A DNA stretch of 64,000 nt from contig NZ_JAJHVV010000008.1 in NCBI RefSeq assembly GCF_023145695.1, positions 124,001 through 188,000 on the forward strand. Direction: 5' to 3'. The notes beneath the pieces are model-generated. The model ran no database searches. It saw only the letters and a list, made by a program, of their open reading frames with translations, and had not been told where the DNA came from. Made by a program: the position numbers and the translations under genes. Source of the DNA: Vibrio amylolyticus (GTDB taxonomy: Bacteria; Pseudomonadota; Gammaproteobacteria; Enterobacterales; Vibrionaceae). Of the stretch, positions 46,979-55,766 are shown piece after piece (the first letter of the stretch is position 1; every line of letters starts with the position of its first letter).

Positions 46979-47725
46979 TTATTCACGCAAGCAATTAGGG
47001 GCTTTAGAGTACAGTTTACCAGCCAAGCCATGAAAGCTCGGCATAATACCGTAAATAGCGGCAATGAATAGCGTTGAACCTACCAAATCAATAGGGCGGT
47101 GCATGCCGATCCAAAGTCGGCTGTACATGACAATCGCGGCCCAACCTAATATGGCAACAGCCCATGAATAGCGTTTATTCTGCCAGAATAAACCGCCAAA
47201 GAAGGCAACACATATTGCGGCAAAAATGGTATGGCCGGAAGGGAACGAATAGTCTTTCTCTCCCTGCCAATGACGTGTACGCCATTGGCTTACCTCAGAA
47301 GAGATAGTATCAATAATCTGTGCTTGCTGATCGGTATCTAAATTATAAAAGTGCTCTGGCTCTGGAATCAGTAAATCTTTAGCAAGAAGTTCGGTATAGG
47401 GACGAGGGCTCTCAGTCACTACTTTCAAACTTGTCTTACTAATAAATCCAACAACAAGAAGAACCGCTAGGACAATCATGTGGGCAAAAAGGGTCTTTCT
47501 AGGTAGCTTTAAAAACAAAGTCACCACACACAGAATTGCTAGTGTGATTAAAAAACCACGACTTCCTGCCGAGTCAGTCACCAAAGCTATAAAGCCGCCA
47601 AAAGCTGTCCCTACTTCCGACTTATAATCCATATTCATTGTTAATAGTGTTACAGGAATGATCATAAGTAACATCAGCGCAAGCTGGAGCAAACCACTAA
47701 ACTTGTTATTAAATAGTCTATTCAC
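46979..47725 (-). CDS. PAP2-family phosphatase, PgpB-like
   Basis: Integral membrane phosphatase of 248 residues with about six helices. The three PAP2 motifs are canonical: KVVTESPRP (K-x6-RP), YSFPSGHTIFAA and SRLWIGMHRPIDLVGS (SR-x5-H-x3-D). The periplasmic loop between the first two motifs is long, as in E. coli PgpB, which dephosphorylates phosphatidylglycerophosphate and undecaprenyl pyrophosphate. Divergent from the HDOD gene. Distinct from the short PAP2 protein at 22.6 kb. Confidence 0.88.
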   Translation of the reverse strand: MNRLFNNKFSGLLQLALMLLMIIPVTLLTMNMDYKSEVGTAFGGFIALVTDSAGSRGFLITLAILCVVTLFLKLPRKTLFAHMIVLAVLLVVGFISKTSLKVVTESPRPYTELLAKDLLIPEPEHFYNLDTDQQAQIIDTISSEVSQWRTRHWQGEKDYSFPSGHTIFAAICVAFFGGLFWQNKRYSWAVAILGWAAIVMYSRLWIGMHRPIDLVGSTLFIAAIYGIMPSFHGLAGKLYSKAPNCLRE

Positions 47726-47957
47726 AGTTATTTCTTATCGACAGCCTCAAAAGGAGGCCATTCTAGCCGATGATTTGCAAGAAAAGTATCAGCTCGATGT
47801 CAGGTTGAGGAAAAATCATTCGATTCCATTACTTAGTTAACATCAAGAAACAATAAAGTCATTTGGGCATCTAGTTAGGTCGCTCTACAGTGCAACTTTG
47901 TCACAACTTGACATCGTGAACTATAGTAATTGAGCCAACATAAAAAGGAGAAAGGCT

Positions 47958-48788
47958 ATGAGTCAGGCGGCACTAATTTCAAGGCTGAATGAATTGCCTA
48001 GGATTTCGGCAGTATTACAAGAACTACTCGACTTGGTGAATCAAGACGATGTCGATTTTGGAGAATTATCGAAAAAAATATCCATTGACCAAGTTCTCAG
48101 TGCTCGACTACTTCGAATGGCAAACTCGGCTCACTTTGGGGGGAGCAAAACGGTTTCTTCAGTCAATGAAGCACTGCTTCGAGTCGGTACAGGTGCAGTA
48201 AGAACACTTGTTGTTGCGTCTGTTTTATCGAGTGCATTCCCAAGTATCCCAACGCTTGATATGGATATGTACTGGACGAATACCTTTGAGGTTTCCGTTA
48301 TCTCGAGCAAACTCGCATCGGAATCTGGCTTGGATGGTAACGAGGTATTTACCGCTGGTGTGCTGCATAACATCGGAGAGCTTATGATTCACACTTTGGC
48401 CCCTGAAGAAGCACTTGAAATTCAGAAGTTAGTTGAAAATGGCGCAAACCCCATTGCCGCTCAAGAAAAAGTATTGGATGTATCAGCGCCCTCTCTCGGA
48501 GCTCACTTGGCGAAAACGTGGAAATTCCCAGATCACATGGTGGATGCAATTGAGCATTATCATGAGCCTCGAGAAGCTGAAATATCACCTAAATTGGCGG
48601 TGTTACTGCACTTTGCCCACTCTATAAACGATGACTGGGATGACCTTCAAGATGAGCAGCAGAAAGTCCTCTATTTAGCTGAGCATCCAGATGCAAGGCT
48701 GTTATCAATCTCTTCAAACTTTTCTTCCACCATTGATAAGTTCCGTGGCAATGGACGTGACTTAGCGACTCAACTAACCGCGGCTTAA
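47958..48788 (+). CDS. HDOD domain signalling protein
   Basis: Cytoplasmic protein of 276 residues with a single HDOD domain: LPRISAVLQELLDLVNQDDV, KISIDQVLSARLLRMANSA, VNEALLRVGTGAVRTLVVAS, AGVLHNIGELMIHTLAP. HDOD resembles HD phosphohydrolases but usually lacks the metal site and acts in signalling or regulation. No output domain is attached. AAGGAGAAAGG precedes the ATG. Confidence 0.9.
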   Translation: MSQAALISRLNELPRISAVLQELLDLVNQDDVDFGELSKKISIDQVLSARLLRMANSAHFGGSKTVSSVNEALLRVGTGAVRTLVVASVLSSAFPSIPTLDMDMYWTNTFEVSVISSKLASESGLDGNEVFTAGVLHNIGELMIHTLAPEEALEIQKLVENGANPIAAQEKVLDVSAPSLGAHLAKTWKFPDHMVDAIEHYHEPREAEISPKLAVLLHFAHSINDDWDDLQDEQQKVLYLAEHPDARLLSISSNFSSTIDKFRGNGRDLATQLTAA

Positions 48789-48831
48789 TCAACTTTCATA
48801 GCGAAAATACACTCTATGGTTAGACAAAGAA

Positions 48832-48866
48832 AAGCTCACATAACATCGTCTATGTGAGCTTTTTTC
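48832..48866 (+). terminator. Terminator after the HDOD gene
   Basis: AAGCTCACATA and TATGTGAGCTT pair perfectly around ACATCGTC, followed by TTTTT. Confidence 0.88.
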
Positions 48867-48894
48867 ATCTCTAAGGTGTAATTATTAATTGTGC

Positions 48895-49794
48895 TTACTG
48901 AAGTGACACTTTCCCCTCACTGCGCCAACGGAAACTTGGTTGTTTCACGACTAAATAGACAGCAATGGCGGCAAACGCGAAACCTACTCCTCCTAACCAA
49001 TCAAACGATTCTCCAAACATGAGCCACGCTTGAATAGCGGTTGTCGGTGGAACGAGATAGAAAACAGACGCCACACTCGACGACGCTCCGTGCTCCACCA
49101 TATACAGCAATAACAATACCGCAACACAAGAAAGCACACCCACCAGCCACACAAGGGTAAAGATAAACTCAGGTGTCCAGTTCACTTGCATAGTCTCAAA
49201 CATAAAGGCACTAGGCATAAATAACATCGCGGCTGCCAAATATTGAACCATGGCACTTCCTATCATGTCTGCGCCTTTACAAAATCGCTTCTGATAGAGT
49301 GTACCCAAGGTAATGCCAAACAAAGAGGAAATACAGATCGCCACAGCTTGCCATTGATGCGCTTTAGACTGCCACTCTATGTTGCCCCCCAGCACCAATG
49401 CGATACCGATGAAACCAAGCCCCAGTCCTAGCCACTGTGATGCTTTGAACTTCTCATTGGCCCATACAATCAGCAACACAGCGGTCAAAATCGGCTGAAT
49501 ACCGACTAACAATGAGCTGAGCGCGGCTGGCATTCCAAGCGATATCGCCCAGTATGTACCACCAAGGTAAAATCCATGGATTAATACACCGACCACGCCG
49601 CTATGAAATAACATTCGGCCACGAGGAATTGAACGTTTTAAAAGTACTATCAGGAGCATGAACAACGCGACATTACCGATCATTCGAATAGAGAGTAGCG
49701 TTGCGGGTTCTGCATATTGAAGGCCGTAACGCGCACCAACAAAACCAGATGCCCACAGCACCACAAAAACAAACGGGATCATTCGAATCAACAT
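48895..49794 (-). CDS. EamA/DMT-family transporter
   Basis: Ten-helix drug/metabolite transporter of 299 residues built from two EamA repeats; RYGLQYAEPATLLSIRMIGN and SLGMPAALSSLLVGIQPILTA lie in the first. Such proteins export amino acids or related metabolites. It is divergent from a MocR-type regulator, an arrangement in which the regulator commonly controls the transporter. Substrate unknown. Confidence 0.85.
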   Translation of the reverse strand: MLIRMIPFVFVVLWASGFVGARYGLQYAEPATLLSIRMIGNVALFMLLIVLLKRSIPRGRMLFHSGVVGVLIHGFYLGGTYWAISLGMPAALSSLLVGIQPILTAVLLIVWANEKFKASQWLGLGLGFIGIALVLGGNIEWQSKAHQWQAVAICISSLFGITLGTLYQKRFCKGADMIGSAMVQYLAAAMLFMPSAFMFETMQVNWTPEFIFTLVWLVGVLSCVAVLLLLYMVEHGASSSVASVFYLVPPTTAIQAWLMFGESFDWLGGVGFAFAAIAVYLVVKQPSFRWRSEGKVSLQ

Positions 49795-49817
49795 AAGTAC
49801 CCTCCTCTTCCATAAAC

Positions 49818-49924
49818 GGTACTATTTCAATACCAGTACTATTCCATTAACAATGCTGTTACTTTAGTTGGGTACAGAAATTCAAAAAAGGCACACATAT
49901 AACTATTTTAATGGGTACAGAATG
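49818..49924. promoter_or_regulatory. Repeated GTAC motifs between EamA and MocR genes
   Basis: GTACTATTTC (49819) and GTACTATTCC (49836) are direct repeats 17 bases apart near the EamA start. GGGTACAGAA occurs at 49870 and again at 49913, the second copy running into the MocR start codon. Paired direct repeats in this position are typical of MocR-family operators. Confidence 0.5.
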
Positions 49925-51349
49925 GACGTAATCAATAAGTATGACCAAGTAGAGCAGCATCTCAGACAAGCCATTAACGCTGGGGTGTATCAGGCCAACG
50001 ATAAACTGCCTTCCATTCGCCAACTGAGTACAGATTTAAAAGTGAGCAAGAATACCGTTATTCGTGCATATCAAGAGTTAGAAGCGGTAGGGGTAATCTA
50101 TTCCGTGGCGAAATCAGGCTACAGAGTGAAGTCAAGCGAAGCCTCATCTAATCAGAACGGTTCGACTTATCATCCACCAAGTAAGGTAGACCTGCTTTCT
50201 ATTTGTAAATCAATTCTCACTTATTCCAATGAAACCGAGTTGCTTCCAACTGGTTCGGCGCACCCAAATATAAACTTTCCAGCAATCAAAAGCCTGTACG
50301 CTGAGATTGGCCGTCATGCTCGCATGCAAAGCCAGTTGCCAAGTCACTATCAGGTTCCCCCTGGGAATAATTCTCTGATAAAGCAGCTGCTGAAAATCAG
50401 CCACGACCTAGGTGTGCCTGCACAATACAAAGACATCGCTGTTACCCATGGCGCTCAACAAGCGATAAGCCTGGCGCTTCGAGCGTTGACAGAGAAAGGG
50501 GATATCGTTGCCGTTGAGTCTCCATGCTACTTTGGTAACTTGCTATTAATGGAATCACTCGGGCTAAAAGTGATAGAAATCCCTAGCAGTGTCACTACAG
50601 GATTAAACCCAGATGCATTAGCCGAAGCCATTGAACTGTGGAACATCAAAGCCATCATTGTTACTCCAAACTTCGCTAATCCGACAGGTTCACAAATGCC
50701 GTTGGATAAGCGTCATGCGCTGCTCAACGTTTCAAAAGAGATCCCTATTATTGAAGACGATGTATTCGGGGCTTTAAGCTTCGATGAAAGCCTGCCAAGT
50801 CTTAAGTCTCTGGATACCCAAGATCGTGTAATCTACGTAAACTCCCTGTCTAAAACCCTCGACTCTCGGCTTCGCATTGGCTGGATATTGTCAGGCCGCT
50901 ATCAGGCGAAAATAGAGAAGTTTCTCATCAGTGACAACATGGGTAGCCTTAACCTGATGCAGTCTGCAGTAGCGGAGTTTTTGACAACAGGTAAGTACCG
51001 TTCACACACCAATAAAATGCGCCGTTTGTATCAATCCAATGGGAAAAAGTTATATCAATGGCTCACCTCAGCTCTGGATCAATACTCCTCCTTGAAAGGA
51101 CATTACCACCTCACCCAATCCAATGGTTCATTCATTATGTGGCTAACCCTTCCTGAATATATCGACACGCATGAGATTCACTTAGAGTGTAAACAGGACA
51201 AGATCAGTGTTTATCCAGGTTTAGCGTTCGGCACCAACAATCGATATTCACATTGCTTACGATTAACTTACGCTAATTTCGAGGGCAGAGAATCAGAGCA
51301 ATATGGCGTTGAACGACTAGCTCAAATCATTGCCAGCCACATAAAGTAG
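49922..51349 (+). CDS. MocR-type regulator (GntR helix-turn-helix fused to aminotransferase domain)
   Basis: Regulator of 475 residues from the ATG at 49922; a TTG at 49868 would add 18 residues. The N-terminal GntR winged helix includes LPSIRQLSTDLKVSKNTVIRAYQELE. A fold-type I aminotransferase domain follows: VTHGAQQAISLALRAL, VTPNFANPTGSQMP, and the PLP-lysine in VNSLSKTLDSRLRIGW. MocR proteins sense PLP or PLP-amino-acid adducts. The start overlaps one of the GGGTACAGAA repeats, consistent with autoregulation. Confidence 0.9.
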   Translation: MDVINKYDQVEQHLRQAINAGVYQANDKLPSIRQLSTDLKVSKNTVIRAYQELEAVGVIYSVAKSGYRVKSSEASSNQNGSTYHPPSKVDLLSICKSILTYSNETELLPTGSAHPNINFPAIKSLYAEIGRHARMQSQLPSHYQVPPGNNSLIKQLLKISHDLGVPAQYKDIAVTHGAQQAISLALRALTEKGDIVAVESPCYFGNLLLMESLGLKVIEIPSSVTTGLNPDALAEAIELWNIKAIIVTPNFANPTGSQMPLDKRHALLNVSKEIPIIEDDVFGALSFDESLPSLKSLDTQDRVIYVNSLSKTLDSRLRIGWILSGRYQAKIEKFLISDNMGSLNLMQSAVAEFLTTGKYRSHTNKMRRLYQSNGKKLYQWLTSALDQYSSLKGHYHLTQSNGSFIMWLTLPEYIDTHEIHLECKQDKISVYPGLAFGTNNRYSHCLRLTYANFEGRESEQYGVERLAQIIASHIK

Positions 51350-51449
51350 GTGTTAGCGGTGGGGCTTGAAGAAAGAGAGTGATGAAAAAGCAAACCAACA
51401 GAGCTTGTCTATACTTAAAACAGTTTCTAAGGTGAGAAAGGATTGGTTT

Positions 51450-51785
51450 ATGAACCGCTTACTGTTGCTATTCTTATTGGTTTCTTCATCGGCTTTCGCG
51501 GCAGAATCAGGTTCTCTACCGCTAAAGTGTCAGTTACTTGATACCAGTGATCATTTCTGGTTTTACAACGAACAGATCGTTTACAAAAGTGACCAGTTTG
51601 CCGTATTTCAAAACTTCAAAGGTCGAGTTGTGACTCAGATTGACCTGAAAACCAATGAGCTGATACGTACGACCTACATTGGCGACCCCTTTGATCCTGA
51701 ATATCAGATCTTGCTAGGAAAGTGTGACGATGCCTTACACGTGCTCGATATGTGGGCAATGAATCAATTACCCCTCGACAACTAG
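51450..51785 (+). CDS. Small exported protein, unknown function
   Basis: Protein of 111 residues from the ATG at 51450, with AAGGA nine bases upstream. A clean signal peptide (MNRLLLLFLLVSSSAFA) is followed by a short beta-rich domain with two cysteines (KCQLLD, GKCDDAL) that could form a disulfide. An open frame to 51366 exists, but that start would put 28 residues before the signal. No family recognised. Confidence 0.65.
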   Translation: MNRLLLLFLLVSSSAFAAESGSLPLKCQLLDTSDHFWFYNEQIVYKSDQFAVFQNFKGRVVTQIDLKTNELIRTTYIGDPFDPEYQILLGKCDDALHVLDMWAMNQLPLDN

Positions 51786-51878
51786 TCTCTCCTTTCTGAT
51801 TCAACAACTTAATTAATGCGTCATTTAGGTGAAATATAAAAGACTTATTTTATTTAAATATTTCAGACTAGGTACTAA

Positions 51879-52805
51879 ATGATGCTCAACACGACTAAAA
51901 CTGTATTCATAGGGGGCTTTTTCCTGATTGCTCCAACCGCTTTCGCCTCTAATATTGCCCAAGGCGATGTCATTCAAGTCCAGCTCAATGAAGTTATCCC
52001 TACTCAACCATCGGTAGGTTATGATCAAGTGTTCTATAAATTAGGACGCTTTGAGCAAGACAAGAAGAAACTGTTCGATGAGATCTGCGAAGCAAATGGT
52101 CAACGCGGTTTAGCCTCTTTTGATAAAGAGACATCCAACGCTCATGACGCGTCAAGTTTTGTGTGTAAAGAAACGGTTGGTGAGCGTAAAAAAGACATGA
52201 AAACCATCGTCATAGCCCCTAACGGCGATTACTACCTGACCGACGGACACCATACATTTAATGTGTTCTGGACCATGGAAGAAGGCGGTGAAGACTTCCC
52301 TGTTCATGTCGTCGTCGAAAAGGATTACCGTAACCTTAACAACATGGCGGCATTCTGGGATGCCATGATTGAAGACGGTAATACCTGGCTATTTAATAGC
52401 GAAGGCAAGCAGATTACGCCTGCTCATTTACCGATGTCTTTAGGACTTAAAAACTTTGAAAATGACCAATATCGTTCATTGATGTACTTCTCTCGTGACG
52501 TCGGTTGGAACAAGCCTAAACAGCCAGTTCCGTTCCTTGAGTTCTATTGGTCAAAAGAAGTGCGCCAAGCCATCAATCTTAATAATTATGACCTTACCTC
52601 TAAGCCTGGTTACAGCAAAGCCATCACTGATGTGAGTCAGTTCCTGCTTTCTTTAGAATCCGATAACGTTGGTGGCTCTGACAAGTCAGCCAAAGAGATG
52701 GGGCAATTCGACGCATTCAATCAAAAAGGCTTAGACAAGTTATTACGTGAAGGGAAAGGCAAGGTAAGCTATTCACTGCAATACAAAGTCGCTCAAACCC
52801 AATAG
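51879..52805 (+). CDS. Exported ParB/Srx-like protein
   Basis: Protein of 308 residues. Signal peptide MMLNTTKTVFIGGFFLIAPTAFA, then a ParB/sulfiredoxin-type domain: VIQVQLNEVIPTQPSVGYDQ at the front and IAPNGDYYLTDGHHTFNVFW at the core. The DGHHT motif is the ParBc_2 counterpart of the DGHR nucleotide-binding motif of ParB. ParB acts in the cytoplasm on DNA, so an exported version is a different function, possibly a periplasmic nuclease or phosphate-handling enzyme; unproven. Ends at a strong terminator. Confidence 0.75.
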   Translation: MMLNTTKTVFIGGFFLIAPTAFASNIAQGDVIQVQLNEVIPTQPSVGYDQVFYKLGRFEQDKKKLFDEICEANGQRGLASFDKETSNAHDASSFVCKETVGERKKDMKTIVIAPNGDYYLTDGHHTFNVFWTMEEGGEDFPVHVVVEKDYRNLNNMAAFWDAMIEDGNTWLFNSEGKQITPAHLPMSLGLKNFENDQYRSLMYFSRDVGWNKPKQPVPFLEFYWSKEVRQAINLNNYDLTSKPGYSKAITDVSQFLLSLESDNVGGSDKSAKEMGQFDAFNQKGLDKLLREGKGKVSYSLQYKVAQTQ

Positions 52806-52833
52806 ATTGAGTGGCTTATAAAATACATCCCTG

Positions 52834-52866
52834 AAAAGCTGATGAGTCGCTCATCAGCTTTTTTAT
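52834..52866 (+). terminator. Terminator after the ParB-like gene
   Basis: AAAAGCTGATGAG and CTCATCAGCTTTT form a perfect stem with a TCG loop and a T run. Confidence 0.92.
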
Positions 52867-52944
52867 TGGATCTTATTTCAGTATTCAACGAATCAAAAAT
52901 AAAACCAGTACACCTAATGTAAAAGTGCTGTTATGATTATTTTA

Positions 52945-53039
52945 ATAGTCGGGGAGCCAATGCAGTTATCTGTGTTTGCTGAGATCGAGATTCGAGACCC
53001 GTTGAACCTGATTCAGTTTGTACTGACGTAGGGAACTAT
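52945..53039 (+). ncRNA. TPP riboswitch (THI element)
   Basis: The conserved TPP-aptamer pieces are present in order: ATAGT (P1 5'), CGGGGAGCC, GCTGAGA, GACCCGTTGAACCTGA, TACTGACGTAGGGAA and ACTAT (P1 3'). P1 closes with ATAGT/ACTAT. It lies 113 bases before thiD and would switch off the whole thiDZXY-tenA operon when thiamine pyrophosphate is plentiful. Confidence 0.95.
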
Positions 53040-53120
53040 AAGCACTTGATCTGCATAGTACTTCAAGGGGGTCTCACTCTCATCAAATCAGTACTTCGCT
53101 TTCATCGATCTGTGCCTATT

Positions 53121-53146
53121 CTCCTGCGTCTTTTAGATAGTAGGAG
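53121..53146 (+). promoter_or_regulatory. Hairpin covering the thiD ribosome binding site
   Basis: CTCCT at 53121-53125 can pair with AGGAG at 53142-53146, the Shine-Dalgarno sequence five bases before the thiD ATG. This is the expected translational expression platform for the upstream riboswitch. No strong terminator hairpin is visible between aptamer and gene. Confidence 0.55.
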
Positions 53147-53151
53147 CGACC

Positions 53152-54030
53152 ATGACACAGCTTACCAATACGCAAGCATCTTCAAATACTCAATTTTCAT
53201 CCGAAGCCGTAACGCCCAACACGCCAATTGTTTTAACCATTGCGGGCTCTGATAGCGGTGGTGGTGCCGGCATTCAGGCCGACATTAAAGCGATGTCTGC
53301 TACGGGTAGCTTCGCCTGCTCTGTCATCACTGCCATCACATCGCAAAACACGCAAGGCGTTTCCGCCATATTCCCGATTCCTTTAGACCATGTTGCTAGC
53401 CAGCTTGATGCGGTCTTCACCGACTTAAACATCGTTGCAGTAAAAGTAGGGATGTTAGCGGATTCCGAAATCATCAAAGTGGTTGCTGAAAAAATCAGAC
53501 AATACCAACCTCAGCATTTAGTCATCGACCCTGTCATGGTCGCCACTAGCGGTGATTTACTGCTAGAAGATTCAGCAATCAGCACACTAAAACGAGAGCT
53601 GATCCCACTGGCCGATATTATTACACCTAACTTACCTGAGGGCGCGGCATTAACCGGTAAGTCAGTGCCTGAAAGCGAAACAGAGATGCAAGACATGATT
53701 GATGACCTACGAGCGCTCGATGCGAAAGCCGTCCTGTTAAAAGGTGGTCACTTAGAGAAAGATGAGAACAGTAACGATCTACTCATTCTGCCGCAAAGTT
53801 CTGCGCTCATCAGTGCAAAACGCTTTCCAACCAAAAACACTCATGGCACGGGCTGTACGCTCTCTTCTGCTATTGCCTCTTTTCTTGCACAAGGGAACAC
53901 ACTTGAACAAGCCGTTCACTTGGGTAAGCAGTACATTACTCACGCCATTGCACACGCTGATGAGCTGCAAGTTGGGCAAGGCCACGGCCCAGTAAACCAC
54001 TTTTATGCTGGGCATGCTGATGTTAGCTAG
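53152..54030 (+). CDS. thiD: Hydroxymethylpyrimidine/phosphomethylpyrimidine kinase ThiD
   Basis: Bifunctional kinase of 292 residues that phosphorylates HMP to HMP-PP for thiamine synthesis. The N-terminal ribokinase-type motif VLTIAGSDSGGGAGIQADIKA follows a tail of about 20 extra residues. VIDPVMVATSGD and FPTKNTHGTGCTLSSAIA (anion hole) are the other conserved segments. First gene of the operon behind the TPP riboswitch; AGGAG precedes the ATG. Confidence 0.95.
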   Translation: MTQLTNTQASSNTQFSSEAVTPNTPIVLTIAGSDSGGGAGIQADIKAMSATGSFACSVITAITSQNTQGVSAIFPIPLDHVASQLDAVFTDLNIVAVKVGMLADSEIIKVVAEKIRQYQPQHLVIDPVMVATSGDLLLEDSAISTLKRELIPLADIITPNLPEGAALTGKSVPESETEMQDMIDDLRALDAKAVLLKGGHLEKDENSNDLLILPQSSALISAKRFPTKNTHGTGCTLSSAIASFLAQGNTLEQAVHLGKQYITHAIAHADELQVGQGHGPVNHFYAGHADVS

Positions 54031-54814
54031 TTCAACCGACAGCAATACGGTTACTGCCAAACCCGGTGTCGGGGTTGAGTTAAATAGCGCCAGTTTACGC
54101 TACCTCGACAGTGCAAAGGCGACACTCTCAGGGTTAGACCTAACATTCGTTGCCGCTAAATGGACAGTACTCCTCGGCCGAAGTGGTTGTGGTAAAACCA
54201 CCGTTTTACGTTACCTTGCGGGCCTGCTTGATGATAGAGTGGAATGGCAAGGATCGTTAGTGACATCGGACAACAAGCCGTTACATGATCGAATCGCTTA
54301 CATGGCGCAGCAAGACTTACTGTTGCCTTGGTTATCGGTTCTCGACAACGTGTGTTTAAGTCATCGTTTTTCTTCAGATGCAGAGCAAGCGATAGAGCAA
54401 GTTCGAACTAAAGCCGAGAAACTGTTAAACGACGTGGGCCTCGCGGATTATGCCGACGCTAAGCCAGACCAACTCTCTGGCGGCATGCGACAGCGTGTTG
54501 CGCTAGCTAGAACGTTAATGCAAGACAAGCCTGTAGTGTTGATGGATGAACCATTCTCAGCGCTCGATGCTGTTACAAGGCATAAGCTGCAAACTCTAGC
54601 CTGTCAGCTATTACAAGGTAAAACAATCGTGCTTATCACGCACGACCCGCAAGAAGCGGTTCGCTTGGCTGACAACCTCTACGTTTTACAAGGTACGCCA
54701 GCCAGTGCTCGCGCTTTACCCGTACCGTCCACCAGCACGCCAAGAGTGTTAGATGGTGAGTGCGCCATACTTCAGCAGGCGATTTTAAACCAATTGGAAC
54801 AAGACTATGAGTGA
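54020..54814 (+). CDS. thiZ: Thiamine-pyrimidine ABC transporter ATPase ThiZ
   Basis: ABC ATPase of about 264 residues. Walker A GRSGCGKTTVLRYLAG, signature LSGGMRQRVALARTLM, Walker B VVLMDEPFSALDA and switch histidine ITHDPQEA are all intact. It powers uptake of HMP or a degraded thiamine pyrimidine. It overlaps thiD; ATG 54020 is chosen because GGG lies seven bases upstream, but in-frame ATGs at 54005 and 54014 cannot be excluded. The stop overlaps thiX by eight bases. Confidence 0.88.
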   Translation: MLASSTDSNTVTAKPGVGVELNSASLRYLDSAKATLSGLDLTFVAAKWTVLLGRSGCGKTTVLRYLAGLLDDRVEWQGSLVTSDNKPLHDRIAYMAQQDLLLPWLSVLDNVCLSHRFSSDAEQAIEQVRTKAEKLLNDVGLADYADAKPDQLSGGMRQRVALARTLMQDKPVVLMDEPFSALDAVTRHKLQTLACQLLQGKTIVLITHDPQEAVRLADNLYVLQGTPASARALPVPSTSTPRVLDGECAILQQAILNQLEQDYE

Positions 54815-55658
54815 TCTATCGAACCCTCAATTAGCTTCGAATCAAAGGTTAAGCCAAGCTGAAAATGCAAGCTCAGAGAATAGGATCGGGAACGAAAGCA
54901 ACGGCAAAGAACGCGTGACTCATCCCGCTCTGCGGCTCACTATCAGTGCCGCGTTCATTCTTGGTTTATGGCAACTGGTTGTCGTTGTGTTTGACATGCC
55001 GAGCTTCATCCTGCCCGCGCCAATGGAAGTGTTCCAAAAGCTAATTGAACGCCACGACGTTTTGATGAAACACACATGGGTAACGGCGCAAGAGATCCTA
55101 CTCGGCTTACTACTTGGGCTTTCAATGGGGCTGTTTTTCGCCCTGCAGATGTTGATGTTTGAACCATTGAAACGCTGGTTACTGCCTATCTTAATTGCTA
55201 GCCAAGCGATACCTGTATTTGCCATTGCGCCAGTATTAATGCTTTGGCTTGGCTATGGCATTGCCTCAAAAGTGGTAATGGCCGCGATCATTATCTTCTT
55301 CCCTGTCACCACCTGTTGTTACGACGGTCTACGTAATACGCCAACGGGATACCTCGACTTGGCAAAAACCATGGGGGCATCGAAGTGGCAGCTATTGCGT
55401 CATATTCAGCTTCCTGCTGCCTTGCCTACGCTAGCTTCAGGTATACGTGTCGCCGTAGTGATTGCGCCAATTGGGGCGGTTGTCGGCGAATGGGTTGGGT
55501 CTAGCGAAGGCTTGGGCTATTTAATGTTGCAAGCCAACGCCCGAATGATCATTGATGAAATGTTCGCGGCACTATTTATCTTAGCCGTGCTCTCGATTTC
55601 ACTTTATTTCATTACCGACAAATTACTTAAGAAAGCCATTCCATGGGAGAACAAGTAA
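54807..55658 (+). CDS. thiX: Thiamine-pyrimidine ABC transporter permease ThiX
   Basis: Permease of 283 residues with about six helices. The conserved EAA loop that contacts the ATPase is LDLAKTMGASKWQLLRHIQLP, and IAPIGAVVGEWVGSSEGLGYLM follows. Resembles SsuC/TauC-type permeases. The first 35 residues are polar and poorly conserved-looking. Translationally coupled to thiZ. Confidence 0.88.
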   Translation: MSDLSNPQLASNQRLSQAENASSENRIGNESNGKERVTHPALRLTISAAFILGLWQLVVVVFDMPSFILPAPMEVFQKLIERHDVLMKHTWVTAQEILLGLLLGLSMGLFFALQMLMFEPLKRWLLPILIASQAIPVFAIAPVLMLWLGYGIASKVVMAAIIIFFPVTTCCYDGLRNTPTGYLDLAKTMGASKWQLLRHIQLPAALPTLASGIRVAVVIAPIGAVVGEWVGSSEGLGYLMLQANARMIIDEMFAALFILAVLSISLYFITDKLLKKAIPWENK

Positions 55659-55766
55659 CACGTTTTCCCTCATAAATTAGCTGAGGCTATTCCCCTATAA
55701 ACAGAGATCACTTCAGCTTTGCTCAGCAAGACTAAAAATAAAATCATTCAAAAGGACAGAATCACA

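Noticed and set aside
53046..53252. Open frame of 68 codons upstream of and overlapping thiD
   Set aside because: It lies in the riboswitch leader, overlaps thiD in another frame, and has no ribosome binding site or recognisable protein pattern.
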